DNA from: Nitzschia sp. DOCU1
Lineage: Eukaryota; Bacillariophyta; Bacillariophyceae; Bacillariales; Bacillariaceae
Assembly (NCBI GenBank): GCA_951394045.1
Contig: OX595990.1
Coordinates: 2,968,549-3,032,548, forward strand
Direction: 5' to 3'
DNA: 64,000 bases
This document shows, one piece after another, positions 52,920 to 64,000 of this stretch (the stretch's first letter is position 1; the number at the start of each line of letters is the position of its first letter). The notes beneath the pieces are model-generated. The model made no database searches and had not been told where the DNA came from. It saw nothing but the letters and a program-made list of their open reading frames with translations. Position numbers and translations under genes: made by a program.

Positions 52920-55464
52920 TCACCATTTGAAGGATTCAATGTGAAGGCCAATTCCATAGTCCTCCGAGATCTTTTCCAAATCTTTCAAGACCATCTTGGC
53001 ACCGCCACAATACAACATCCCCCATGTTGGTAGGACAATGTTCGGATCGAGTTTCTTTACGTATTCTTTGGCGCCATCGCATTTGTCCCATGGGCGAAAC
53101 CCGATAGAAAGGTGACTCATTAACTCTTTGGACGTACGGCTGCGTTCAAGATTGCGATTTGGCGTGAAGAGATCAAAGTTTTGCGAAAGTTCTTCGGTGG
53201 GAAGATGAAAGCCCAGCTCGGAAGCATAACAGGCGAGATCCTCGGCGGCAGCATCGACTCCGGTGGGATTTTCGCTCGAATTATTGAAATCAATGAGCCT
53301 ATCCGCTAGGAGCTCCGAGGCCACTGCCCGTGTGTTGCGTGTATAGTTCTCGGGCAAGCCTTGGCGAGATTCGATCCCAAATATGATATTGGGAATGACC
53401 TCGTGGAGTTTGGGCCTGCCCTCGATAATACACACATTGGTGTTCGTGAGCAGGTTCATGTCCGGCATTCGCAACTTCTCCTTGCCGGTGTAATAGATCA
53501 AGTTCCATCCTTCGTGGTCGAGATACAAATGCTGAAAGAAAAACTTGAGGAGGTGATGATCACGCACAGCCCAGATCAAGTTGATGCGGCGACTGTCTTT
53601 GTGAGCCCGGATAACGGATAGAGCCGGTGTAATCCCGATACCTATAGCGCGCAGAAAGAAAGACGTGAGTCAGCAAATGGTTTAGGGACGTTGTATCGAC
53701 GCCAGGCAACCTACCAGAAGCCACCAAAATTTGGTTGTCATAGGCGTCTGCATTGTCGTAAGGACTTGGGAAAGGTCCGTGAACCCAGGCGGGGCGCACC
53801 GTGTCACGTTGCACGTATCGATGCAATTTTGTGGTCCAGTCGCCTGTCTTTTGAATGAAGATTTGTCGCTCGGCAGGATTCGAGGGATTTTCAAAAAGTG
53901 AAAAGGCATGCCACTGGTTCTTGGCAATCCAAGGAAGGCAGACGTAACAGATACCGCCTTGCGCACCAGCCTTTTGGAAGCGCTTGGAGACGTTCATCGT
54001 CATTCGAACACCAGACGGAAGAACGCTGAATTTGGTTGTGTCTATCTTTTCAGTCATGAAGAAGTAGCAGTATGTGGCATCTAAAAAGTACCACACAAGC
54101 AGTCCTCCAAAGACATAGGCGGTGAATCCTCCGTTCGGGACCGCAGACCTGGGGGTATGAAATGCCAGCGCCGCCGCAAAGAGGATGAAAAAGTAGTGGA
54201 GATTCTTGCGTACTTCATACTTGATCGTTTCCCGCAAGAAAGTCATGGGGATGCAAATCAAGATGCAGCTGAGTACAATGAGCAAGCCTGTTATACCGGA
54301 ACAGTGCGTAACCAGCAAGTCCATGTTTCCTTGGGCTGCCCATCTGGCCAGATGGCAGGCAGTATGAATGAAGGCACAGACAACAATCGTCCAGCCACAG
54401 TAAACATGCAACTCATGACTGTCCGAGTACATGTGCATCGCAAGTGGTGACTTGGAGAGGAAACACGTCGTTCCGCGGAATTTAGAGATGAAGACGAAGA
54501 CTAGAGCTGGCGTTGTCAGCCACGTTGTGAGAAGAATGCTGGGTCCACTACAGAAGAACGATTGGATATCAAACTTACTGGGATACATGAACCATGCGCT
54601 GAGGCGGGCGAGCCCGATACATCCCACCTGGAACGTAGACGTTGCGATGATCGCCCGCTCGTCGCCGTGCAAGAGAATCAAGCCCTCTTCAGTCCCTTCA
54701 GGAGAGTTTTCATCGATGATAAAGCCCGTCTCACTATCACGGAGTCCGCCAGGAGGTCCAATATCTGCAAACGTGAGCACCATGATGTAGACAGAGAGCA
54801 AGATCTGGGAAATCTTGAGTGCTTTGAAGCGCATCAATTCCTTGATGAACATTCGGATGCGGTGCGTCACATGGTAGCCACAGGAAAGAGGAACCGGAAT
54901 GGTGCTGACTTTTCGTTGCACATGGGTCTTGGCCTCTGTATCTACCACACAGATATTATTCTCTACCATGTCACAAGAAGTTCCAGCCACTTCCGAGCTG
55001 TTTGCACAGTCGGAGCCTTCAAAAGTCGAGTCGGTTATGCCCGAGCGCCCTAGGTCACTCAACCGTTTGGGGTAACGCCGGCTTTCGAGATCAGTAAGCT
55101 CAGTGTCCGAGAAGCGCTGTGGTTTCTTAGGGCGTCCCTTTGCGAGATCGGGAATGGTTGGCTCCTCGACTTCATACCGTCGCGGTGGTGTCATTGCCGT
55201 AGATCGTTCCTTTTCTGAAGTTGCAGCACGGTTCGGCGGGACAGCAACGCGTTTCGCTTTTCCAAGTTTGCGACTTGGCTGATAAAGGACAATCACGCCA
55301 TCATCCTGTGAAACCACGACGGTTCCGTCCTTGACGTTATCTTTCCAGCTACCTGCAACCATGTTGTTGCCTTGACGATTCGTTTCTTGGAGAAATAATG
55401 TCAGGGCTTTGGGGCGGGTTTTCAGAAGCAAGCGCTTATTCGACGCGAGCAACTCCCGAACCAT
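52920..55464 (-). CDS. NADPH oxidase / ferric reductase-like flavocytochrome, one intron
   Basis: Exon 1 ends at 53715 and exon 2 is 53641-52920, with a 73-bp phase-1 intron. The product is 823 aa from the ATG at 55464. It moves electrons from NADPH through FAD and two hemes across a membrane to oxygen or ferric iron. Heme ligands fit the NOX spacing: H-x13-H in LHVYCGWTIVVCAFIH and H-x12-H in HYFFILFAAALAFH. The FAD site reads WHAFSLFE where NOX has HPFTL. The NADPH loop VASG-IGITPALS is restored across the splice junction, and the C-terminus has YCGGAKMVLKD. There is no EF-hand. The frame stays open 5' of 55464 to a TAG near 55578 and reads like protein, so an upstream exon may be missing. 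Confidence 0.85.
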
Positions 55465-56374
55465 CACTAATAAGATTGTTTCTTTCTGCTTTGCCCAAGA
55501 TTCGTTCGGACATGCGAGTATCGTACTCAGTAGGTTCTCCGCGTACACATCTTGTCCTTTCGACCATGACGCAGCCTAGATTGTATCTTAACTGGTTTCT
55601 CGCGGCAAAATACGGTTTGTTTTGTGAGCATCACGCCACCAGTCTTGGTTGGTGGTCAGCACGAAGCGATCTGTGATGCCAGCCAATAAAAATCTCCCCG
55701 CCTCTAAATGCAAGTACCAGGAGTCTCATTTTTTCATGGGCCCCATCTTGCAATCTTGTGAAAAGAGGTCGACCAGATATAAAATCGAACACACTTCATC
55801 ACAGCCAGATAATGTGACCCCGAAGACATCTTATGCAGCTCTTATGGGACGTTCGGTCAAGTGCCTGGTCGCCATTGGCCACGAAGGGCAATTGCCGGTT
55901 GTTGACTTTCCTACTAAATTGTCGTAGGGGCCCTCGACAAAGGAAGCAAGACCCAAAGTCAAGAGTGTCTTGGACCAGCGTTTTGGCACTCATTCAGAAA
56001 CAAGATTATTCGATATTGATGCCAAGACGAAGGCTGACAAGAACGAAATCAATGCAGTCGTGACAGTAATATATATGAATTTTCTCCCCGCCCATTCACA
56101 TGTCGGTATTGTGAACCGGTAGGAACTGTTCTGCCTCCTGCAGGTCGTCGGAACATTCACCAGCTGTTACCGGATTTTCTGGCGACATATCTGTGATTGG
56201 ATTCTAGGATGGATAGGATGCTGCGACCTTTGAAGAACGATTGGATACGACGAGGTATGGTGCTCTAGGAAATTATCTGAAAGGAGTACTGCTCGATTTG
56301 TGCGTCGACGACGTGGTCGCGCACAAAGATTCAGGCTTAACCTACTACGATCTTTCAATTTCAAAGATTTAGTT
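55465..56374. other. intergenic region
   Basis: Upstream of the NOX-like gene and downstream of the DUF84 gene. The first about 110 bp are open in the NOX frame. An ACCGGT (56115-56120) occurs. Nothing else is recognised. Confidence 0.4.
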
Positions 56375-57286
56375 TTAAGATTTGCGAGAAGAGCAAAAGA
56401 GACTACCGATCAGACTTGTGCTTGTCGAGCCTGTGGAAGCCGTACTGCTCTCCCCAGTCGATTCCTGATGCGCGGGCTGTTTGGACGGTGCTGCGTAGAC
56501 GTCTGGTCGGATCCACGGAATCAACGCCAAAATTAGGGCGTGTTCATAGTATTCAGTTCGATTTATAATTCCGTCCGTCAAGATGCCTACCGTCCCCGAT
56601 TTTTGTTTCGAGTTGACACGTCCAAAGACTTTGTCATCGGCGTGCCCTAATTCCATGCCATCAAGTACAAGTCTGGCCAAACTGGACGGAAGTAAAAAGG
56701 TACCCGTCTTGCTGAGGCAACAAATGGGTTTACGGTCCGCAGCGTAGAATTTAGCGTTCGCTGATGCCATGCATTCCGCCAAGAGAGTCGTGCGTTTCCC
56801 ATAAATAGCCATCCAAGCCATGCACCATAACGTGCCTTCGCCATTCGCGTCCTGAATCGTCGATGACAACTCTAATCCTCCTTCCAATCCTACAGCAAGA
56901 TGGGGATAGGTTCCGTTTGTCTCCTTGTACTTTCTGTACGCGCCTTCCGCTCTATTTTTGGCTCCCAGTTGAGTCTCTTCCTGAAATGACAAAAGTACGC
57001 GAAAAATTCTGAGCCAACGCTTCCGATCACCGCGAGTCCGTCGTCGCCGGCAACTTACATCCCCAAATGGCTGGGCCGCCACCTCCGACGGTACATCGAG
57101 ACCCTTGACTTCCAGATCGAGTTCCAGTGACGATCGTTCGAGCACAGTTTCAAGAGCTCGTTTGACGGCATTCACCTTTACAGGGTTCCGTGAACCGACG
57201 GCTACCACAAGCTTCTTTTTCTCGTTGGTTGGAGCACTTGAGTAATTTTCGGCCGTAACCTTGCTGTCCTCTCCGTTTGCCACCAT
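56375..57286 (-). CDS. inosine/xanthosine triphosphatase-like protein (DUF84, YjjX family), one intron
   Basis: Exons 57286-57059 and 56980-56375. The 78-bp phase-0 intron (GTAAGT ... TTTCAG) has no stop in frame. The product is 277 aa. Family landmarks: VAVGSRNPVKVNAVKRAL, QPFGD-EETQLGAKNRA (joined by splicing), LAVGLEGGLE, ELGHADDKVFGRVNSKQKSG and ILTDGIINRTEYYEHALILAL. YjjX-type enzymes hydrolyse non-canonical purine triphosphates such as ITP and XTP and so clean the nucleotide pool. The C-terminal 40 residues are a Ser/Thr-rich extension absent from bacterial forms. The ATG at 57286 is preceded by an in-frame TTG at 57292. Confidence 0.88.
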   Translation of the reverse strand: MVANGEDSKVTAENYSSAPTNEKKKLVVAVGSRNPVKVNAVKRALETVLERSSLELDLEVKGLDVPSEVAAQPFGDVSCRRRRTRGDRKRWLRIFRVLLSFQEETQLGAKNRAEGAYRKYKETNGTYPHLAVGLEGGLELSSTIQDANGEGTLWCMAWMAIYGKRTTLLAECMASANAKFYAADRKPICCLSKTGTFLLPSSLARLVLDGMELGHADDKVFGRVNSKQKSGTVGILTDGIINRTEYYEHALILALIPWIRPDVYAAPSKQPAHQESTGESSTASTGSTSTSLIGSLFCSSRKS

Positions 57287-58108
57287 AGTCAAGCACCTAA
57301 ACTAGTCGCTGCAGTAGTAATCGCTAGCTCAAGGAGTTACTTTAAAAGCCCTGGATGGGTATCCGGCGACTGGCTCCGCCTCATCCAATGAAGAATCAAT
57401 GAGGTGAAAGTGAAATGGTCATTGTCGGTGCGCGCCAGGCTGGGCGGGTGTGTGCCGCCGCCAACGATGGATCGCTTTGCTTGGATCCAAGTGCGATCGC
57501 GCCGGCCTACCCCGAGTCGGCGGATATCATACAGCATATCATTGTAGCGTACATACACTACCGCTTACTTGAAACGGCTTACCGCGGCCGCCGCGAAACT
57601 ATTGCGGGAACGAAGCAGACGCCCACCGCCATTGTCATGACCGACGTGCGGCTGGGGTCCAAGTGATCCCCAATCACGAACAAATCCTGCCTTTCCGATT
57701 TATCCTCGAGGCCAACAAGCGACCATGGCCGCCAACCGCTTCGCCGCACGTGCGCCGTCGTAGGAAATTCTACGAGCCCCGACTTTCACTCAACGTCGAT
57801 TGCGTAACTTCTCGTCGAAAGTGAAGCAGTTATCTTACACTCTGCCTCTGCAAAAGGTAGCAATGGCCTGGATTCAGTGACCTTTCACACACAACTCTGT
57901 TCATCTTTCACAAGCAGTATCATTGGTAAGCCGATCGGTGATGGTAGCCATTTTGGAATAAGCCTTTGTTTTGCGCAAGCTCAGCTCCGGAGGATTTTAG
58001 CTGCTTGGTGGGGCCACTGCGTTTGATATAGTCGTCATTCTGTCCTCGACAACTTTCTCACCAGCCTCCGTCACTGGATCTTTTGTTCATTACGACAGAA
58101 ATACCACC
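57287..58108. other. divergent intergenic region
   Basis: Shared upstream DNA of the DUF84 (minus) and CHD-like (plus) genes, about 0.8 kb. An 83-codon frame (57415-57666) has no protein-like features. No clear core promoter element was found. Confidence 0.4.
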
Positions 58109-61100
58109 ATGGACGGCAATCACAGTAGCAACAACCTGGATTCATGGAGCATTCCAAAGCGGAAGTCTCTGCCTTCCCAGGACCCGCCACCGCCGATGAA
58201 TATGGTTATCCCGAAGAAGAAGAAGCTTCTTCCGACACAAGGTCCTCCTCCGAGCCTTGACATGGCTATTCCCAGACGGCAGTCCAATGGAGGGCCACCA
58301 AAGAAGCGATCTTCATTTGACCAGTCTATTCCTCGACGCAACACTAGCGGGGGTGGCTATGGAGGAGATTTTAATTCCTCCTACGATAATGTTGCAGTTC
58401 CGCGCCGTCCGAGTTTCGACCCTGCAGAGGCGCTGTTATCGATGCAACATGAATCTCAAATCCCTCGAAAGAAGTCATTCACCCCAAAGCAGCCCCCGCC
58501 TACTTCACGGCAATCGTCAATCGAATCGCTGCCCCCGCCGTCTAGACCGACACGAGACGATCATGTGGTTTCACAGTTTCCTTTCATTGTAAAGATTCCA
58601 CTGAAAGGGGTTCCTCTGACGGAAGCAATCCCCAGATTTCGATTCTCGTCTCGAGAAAGCAAAAAGGTTCGGGCAAACTACAAGGAAGTGGATGAAGAAG
58701 ACGATGGTGACTTTTTGACAGACTCGGACGATGAAGATCACAAGCCTTCCAAGAAGAAGAAAATGAAGCTGAAGCGAGTTACCAAGGTTTCGTCGGCTCC
58801 TGAATCCGCCTCGGCATCTGTAGCGTCTGCGAGCAGCGCACCAGTCGTCGATGAAACAATCACAGCTTCGGCTCTCCCTGTCTTGGATAACACCTCGGTT
58901 GATTCACCGCCACCAGGGACATTGAGCACTCTATGGTATTCCCGAGAAGTCTTCTTGAACGTATTTGTGATGGAAAAGGTAATTGCTTGGAAAACAAGGC
59001 ATGCGACTTCTCTGGAATGGGTGCCTGAAACTCTTCCTGAAGGAGGTCCTCCTACCCCCACCCCTACTATTGACCCTGCAGATGCAGCGAAATGGTCTAA
59101 TATGGCATTGATCAATCCTTTGATCTGGTCGGATCCCAGTAAGCGCATGGAAGTGTCAAGGCTGGCACCAACCAGATGCCCCATCGTCTCTGCAATGGCC
59201 TGCAAAGCGCAATCAAATGAAGGGCCTCGGTTTCGCATGAAGGAAATGACAGAGGCGGACCGTGAAGAAGTCTATCTCGTGAAATGGCGTGGACGATCCC
59301 ACTTGCATGCTTCCTGGGAACGAGGGTCGGACATTATCAAGTTCGACCAGTCCAACAACACTGCACGTCACAAGATCCGTCGCTTTGTGCAATCACAAGA
59401 AATTGCCTTTGGCAAGGAATGGAAACAAGTCCTCGAGGAGGAAAGAGCTACTAGCGCCGCCATCCATGCCCATGGCGAACACACCTCTCCTATGGATGCC
59501 GACTTGGTGGAGGACGAATTCTATCCTCCCGCCTTCGATGAGGTTGAGCGTATCCTTGCATGTGACGAATCAGAAATGGACATGTCGTTGTTTGCCAAGC
59601 AACGGGGGCTTGACATGAAGCACGAGCAAGAGCGTATTCAGGAGAAGGAGACGGGGAACGCCCGTAAATGGAACTCAGAAGAAGGCCTGACCGATCTGTT
59701 AACGGAACGGCCGTGGGATCCAGAGGACAATGTTCGTTATGTTGTCAAGTGGAAGCGGCTTCCATTTGCTGAAATGACGTGGGAGTACTGGCGAGACATC
59801 AAGCGCGATGCAGTAGACCAGGCCGAAGACTTTTGGGTTCGACAGCGTCCGCCAGAACCCGAACTAGTTACCCGACTGTTGAATAAACGTCATCCCCACA
59901 TCTCAGAATTCCGAAAGATCCAAGAATCACCCGTCTTTGGAATTTCCAAGAGAGAGCGACCAATAGCCGACATGGGGCAGGCCAAAGAAATGGAGGAAGA
60001 CGGCAGCGGAGCTGCGGGTTTCAAGTTACGAAGTTACCAGCTGGAAGGTGTCAATTGGTTGCTCTTCAATTGGTGGAATGGACGATCATGTATTTTGGCA
60101 GACGAGGTGAGTTTGCTTCGCCCCCGCAGCATTTACTTAAATCAACATCGAAACTGACACGCTATTGGTGCATCCTCTTTTGCTGGATTAGATGGGTTTA
60201 GGGAAGACAATTCAAAGCATGTGCTTCCTGAAGTCGCTGCAAGACCTGCCGGCTACAGAAGTCCGAGGCCCATTCCTGATTGTGGCACCTCTTTCGCTGA
60301 TCGGGCAGTGGCAATCCGAGGCTCATACTTGGGCGCCAGATTTGAATGTTGTCCTTTACCACGGCTCGGCTGATGCTCGTGACTTCCTTGTGAAGCAAGA
60401 CTTTTATTACACAGACCAATTCGTACCGAAAGCTACTGCAGTCAAACTCAAGAAACAGCACATTACGAAGTTCCACATATTGATCACGACGTACGAAGTT
60501 GTTCTGAAAGATGTCGCAGTTTTCTCTAAGATTAAATGGCGGGCTTTGATTGTGGACGAAGCCCATCGACTCAAAAATCCAAATTCGAGATTATTCGAAG
60601 ACCTCGGGACAGTACCTCGAGACTTCTGCCTGCTGCTGACGGGGACGCCGTTGGCAAATGCGACGGAGGAGTTATGGGCGCTGCTGCATTTTGCGGATAA
60701 GAAGGCATTCGCCGACAAAGAGGATTTTTTGGAGAAATTTGGCCAGCTCACTGATGCTGACCAAGTGAGCGAACTCCACACACTCCTCAAGCCATATTTA
60801 CTACGTCGTGTGAAAGAGGATGTGGAGAAATCTTTGCCACCGAAAGAAGAGACCATTCTTGAGGTTTCGCTCACGCCAATCCAAAAGAAGTACTACAAGG
60901 CGATTTACGAAAGAAATACTGCATTTTTATACAAGGGGGCGAAGCCGAATAACGCGCCCAGCCTCATGAACGTAATGATGGAACTACGAAAGTGTTGCAA
61001 CCATCCATACCTTGTTCGAGGCGCCGAGGAGCGCATTCTAGACGATGCCGCTAGTCAAATCGCTCCGGAGTTTGACGCAGAAGGAAATCCTATTCCACTG

Positions 61101-64000
61101 GATCATGTCAAGTTGTTTGGCGAGCAGCTCATCAAATCGTCCGGGAAGATGGTTTTGATCAACAAGGTGAGCCAACCCATCCGTATGCGAAGTTTACGCG
61201 ATACCTGACGGTACTAACGATTCAACTGCTTTTGTGTTCCAGCTATTGCCAAAACTTTTCTCAAATGGCCACAAAGTCCTTATCTTCAGCCAAATGGTCC
61301 GTGTGCTTGATTTGCTCGAAGAGCTATTGAAGATTATGAAATACAAATATGAAAGATTGGACGGTTCCACATCGTCGTCTTCCAGGGCGGCTGCAGTAGA
61401 TCGATTCTGCCGGAAGTCTTGCCAGCGGTTCGTGATGCTTTTGAGTACCCGTGCTGGTGGCCTGGGGTTGAACTTGACAGGTAATTGCATTGCCACTTTG
61501 CTTCTTTGTCTTCCGCTTTGTCTTGTGCAGCACTAACAAATTGATGAAACAGCTGCCGACATTGTCATTATCTTTGACTCTGATTGGAATCCGCAGAATG
61601 ATCTCCAGGCGTAAGTTTACTTCGTGGAATATTGCCCTTTAAGTTGTTCGCTGTCTGACCCTCTCTATCGCATCGAAACGACAGGATGGCAAGAGCCCAC
61701 CGTATCGGCCAGACTCGCGCTGTACGTGTCTACCGTCTACTGACTGCCAAAACATATGAGATGCACATGTTTCACAGTGCCAGCATGAAACTTGGCCTTG
61801 AGCGAGCGGTTCTCTCGCAGCAGCGAGATCAGGGTGACGACAGCGAGGGAGGCAAATCGAAGACTAAGAGCGATAGAGAAGCCCAGGCAAAGGAAATTGA
61901 CTTGTTGTTGAAGAAAGGGGCATATGACGTCTTCAAGGAGGACGACGACGATGAAGCGCAAAAGTTTATGGAAACAGACATTGATCAACTTCTGGAGAGC
62001 AACGCGCAGACTGTCACGTACGGAAAGAAAGATGAAAGTGCCTCCGGTGGTGGGCTTGGGAGTTTCAGCAAAGCTAGCTTCGTTGCTGACACGGGTGATG
62101 GAGAAAAAGATGTGGACCTTGATGATCCAGACTTCTGGAAGAAGGCTGCTGGGCTCGAAGCTCCGGTTGAAACTCCTGAAGAGGTTGCACAGATGCTTGA
62201 TGACGGCGTCAAGCGAAGCCGAAAGCAGGTTCAGATGTTCGACCCATTTGCCGACTTCGCTAAAATCGAACAACTGAAAGAAGACAAAAAACTTCAGAAG
62301 ATTCGGGAGGAGAAAGAAGAAAAGGAAAAACTTCGATTGGAGAAGCGAATGAAAAAGCTTATGGAAAAGGAGCGCCGCAAGAAGGAAAAGCACGAGATGC
62401 AAGGATCGCTTTTCGGCACGAGCAAGGTGCCGGTTGCGAAGACGAAACCTGAAGTAAAGTTTAAGCTGAAGAAGAAGGTGGTGTTGCCCCTTCCGACATC
62501 TAAACGCCAGCCTAAGGAGAAGGTTATTGTGAAAGAAGAGCAGCCTTCGAAGGAAATCAAGATCAAGAAACCGAAGAAAAGTGGGGAAAAGAAACGTGCT
62601 CTCCGCCGCTTGCAGAATCAAGATCCAATGGTCGAAAGATTGAAGCAAGCTTGGGATGTACCGCAACGGAACCGAGCGGTTTCTGCCTCTCTGCGATTCG
62701 GATTCCAAAGATACTGCAAGATCCGCAGCGAAGCAAACCTCACTAGCTTGCCCATTCAGGACATCGAAGTGTTCTTCCGGTCGTACTTTTATCAGCTCTC
62801 GCTCCAACTGGCGGTCTCGTTTCTTCAAATGTTGAAGGAATGTGCGACAAACTTCAACGAAGAGAACATCAAGTTATTTCTCAGTGAGTGTCTTGGAATT
62901 CCTGGGAGCAAAGAGCTAGACTGGCTATGTGACTGCGTTTCGAATGGCATGAAGTTTTACCTGGAAATTGAAAGCCAGAGGCGCTTCTTCCGCCTGCCAA
63001 TGGTACTGGCAGAGTCAAATTTCGTCGCCGAGTTACGACGCGGAGCAGCGCTGCGTGCATTGAGGCGTATTTTCATTTTGAATCGTATTGAACGAGTTGT
63101 GGAAGATAGCCTTGATGGAATTCTTGCAGAACTGGGATACGAGCAGTTGGGAAAGAGAGGTTGTCCAACCAGCAACTTCTCGTCGCTGGACGTTGATCTT
63201 AAGGCACGACTGGTTAGCACTGAGGAATTGCTTATTAGCCTTGGCCCCTACCTCGCAGGAGTTCACGTGCGATCTCCAGCGGCATGGTGGGACAGGAGCT
63301 GTGACGTCGCTCTTTTGGTTGGTACGTTTGTTCATGGACTTGGTAATTACGATGCCATGTTGGGCGACGAAAGTTTACCCTTCGCCTTCAAAATCAAACG
63401 ATTTGCGAAAGCAGACGAGGCCTGCGCAGCAGCCCAAAAGAGATTCTACATCGCAGCGAAAGCGACGGGCCGCGTATTTCACGAGGCTTTGGAGGCGGCG
63501 AAAATAAAAGATCAGCTGCAGATTCAGGCAGCAGTTGCTGCCGCAGCTGCCACTTCTTCAAAGCGTGAAAAGGATGCCCTGGCTCTTCGCGAGGGAGGGG
63601 AGGCTGCCGACGCGGTTAGCACCGCCGTCCACGATACTCCAGCAGACAAGCTGTACGAAATAGACGGTGACGACTCTCACTTCATCACGCTCCCACGGCT
63701 GAAACAAGTGTTGCGAGGATCGGTGCAATCGGAGCATAGTGGAACGTTTGCAGAAATGGAGATTGATCGACCTGTGCAAAGCACAAGCAACGACGACGTA
63801 AATGCTGTAGAAGAGAAGTCTGGCAGGAGGAAAGGAAGTACGCCACAGGCTCTTGCGATGCCTGATGCTCGAATTCTTGACTACAGGCTATCCTATATCC
63901 TTTCGGAGGTAGAACGGCATGCCTATCCAGAAGAAGCATCCCCCATGGAGCTTGACAAGCCTTCAACTGAGACAGGCCTATGGCCGACGTCTGACGTTGT
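58109..64000 (+). CDS. CHD-type chromatin remodeling ATPase (partial, 5 exons, runs off the right edge)
   Basis: Exons 58109-60106, 60192-61166, 61243-61480, 61553-61610 and 61686 to the window end; all introns are GT-AG and 72-85 bp. At least 1,861 aa. A Pro/Lys-rich N-terminus with six [IV]P[RK][RK] motifs spaced about 20 residues is followed by two chromodomains ([16 protein letters not shown] and [16 protein letters not shown]). The SNF2 ATPase has ILADE-MGLGKT across intron 1, [34 protein letters not shown] and RAHRIGQ. A long basic coiled region and an acidic tail follow, without a stop before the edge. Double chromodomain plus SNF2 places it in the CHD family, which slides nucleosomes with histone-tail recognition. 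The subfamily is not decided. Confidence 0.92.

Noticed and set aside
61737..62828. 363-codon minus-strand open frame opposite the CHD gene
   Set aside because: It mirrors the Lys/Glu-rich coiled region of CHD exon 5 (Leu/Phe/Ser runs), which typically leaves the opposite strand open; the plus strand reads as CHD throughout.

Overview
The window is nuclear DNA from a photosynthetic stramenopile, almost certainly a pennate diatom. Several things point there. Two proteins carry the DUF6824 domain (core CGRGRGFF..HPGNRRM), a domain I know mainly from diatoms. Two proteins carry a 'VSF...LGDNP...GPP' block that I associate with diatom-expanded unknown families. A sulfolipid synthase and an unknown membrane protein have N-termini like the ASAFAP-type plastid leaders of diatoms. 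Introns are few, short (73-163 bp) and GT-AG. I cannot name the species.

The window holds about 27 protein genes on both strands, with no operons and no rRNA or tRNA that I could recognise. From 1 to 12 kb lie an MDR oxidoreductase, a RING-H2 membrane protein, a THH1/TOM1/TOM3-type 7-TM protein, a spliced RING protein, a Cgr1/CCDC86-like ribosome-biogenesis protein, a Ser-rich orphan and casein kinase 1. From 12 to 25 kb lie a protein with three MRK[IV]SxLG repeats, a J-domain protein ending in a CaaX box, an LGD/GPP-family protein, an LRR protein, a small membrane orphan, an alpha/beta hydrolase and a SET-domain gene interrupted by one in-frame stop.

From 25 to 42 kb lie a giant protein with four DUF6824 domains, a tail-anchored flavodoxin, SQD2 sulfolipid synthase, a second LGD/GPP protein, a U-box protein, a GT1 glycosyltransferase, a Xi-class GST-like protein and a cytochrome b5 protein. 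From 42 to 47 kb lies a direct tandem duplication of about 2.4 kb, each copy carrying an unusual J-domain plus triple EF-hand gene and its promoter. From 48 to 64 kb lie a single-domain DUF6824 protein, an unknown plastid-type membrane protein, an NADPH oxidase/ferric reductase, a DUF84 (YjjX-like) nucleotide phosphatase and the first five exons of a CHD-type chromatin remodeler that runs off the right edge.

The genes do not form one pathway; this is a typical mixed diatom neighbourhood. The non-coding DNA has one recurrent signal. The palindrome TACCGGTA (12 sites) and its one-base-spaced relative TACC[A/T]GGTA (7 sites) are far more frequent than expected by chance, and every site lies outside the coding regions called here.
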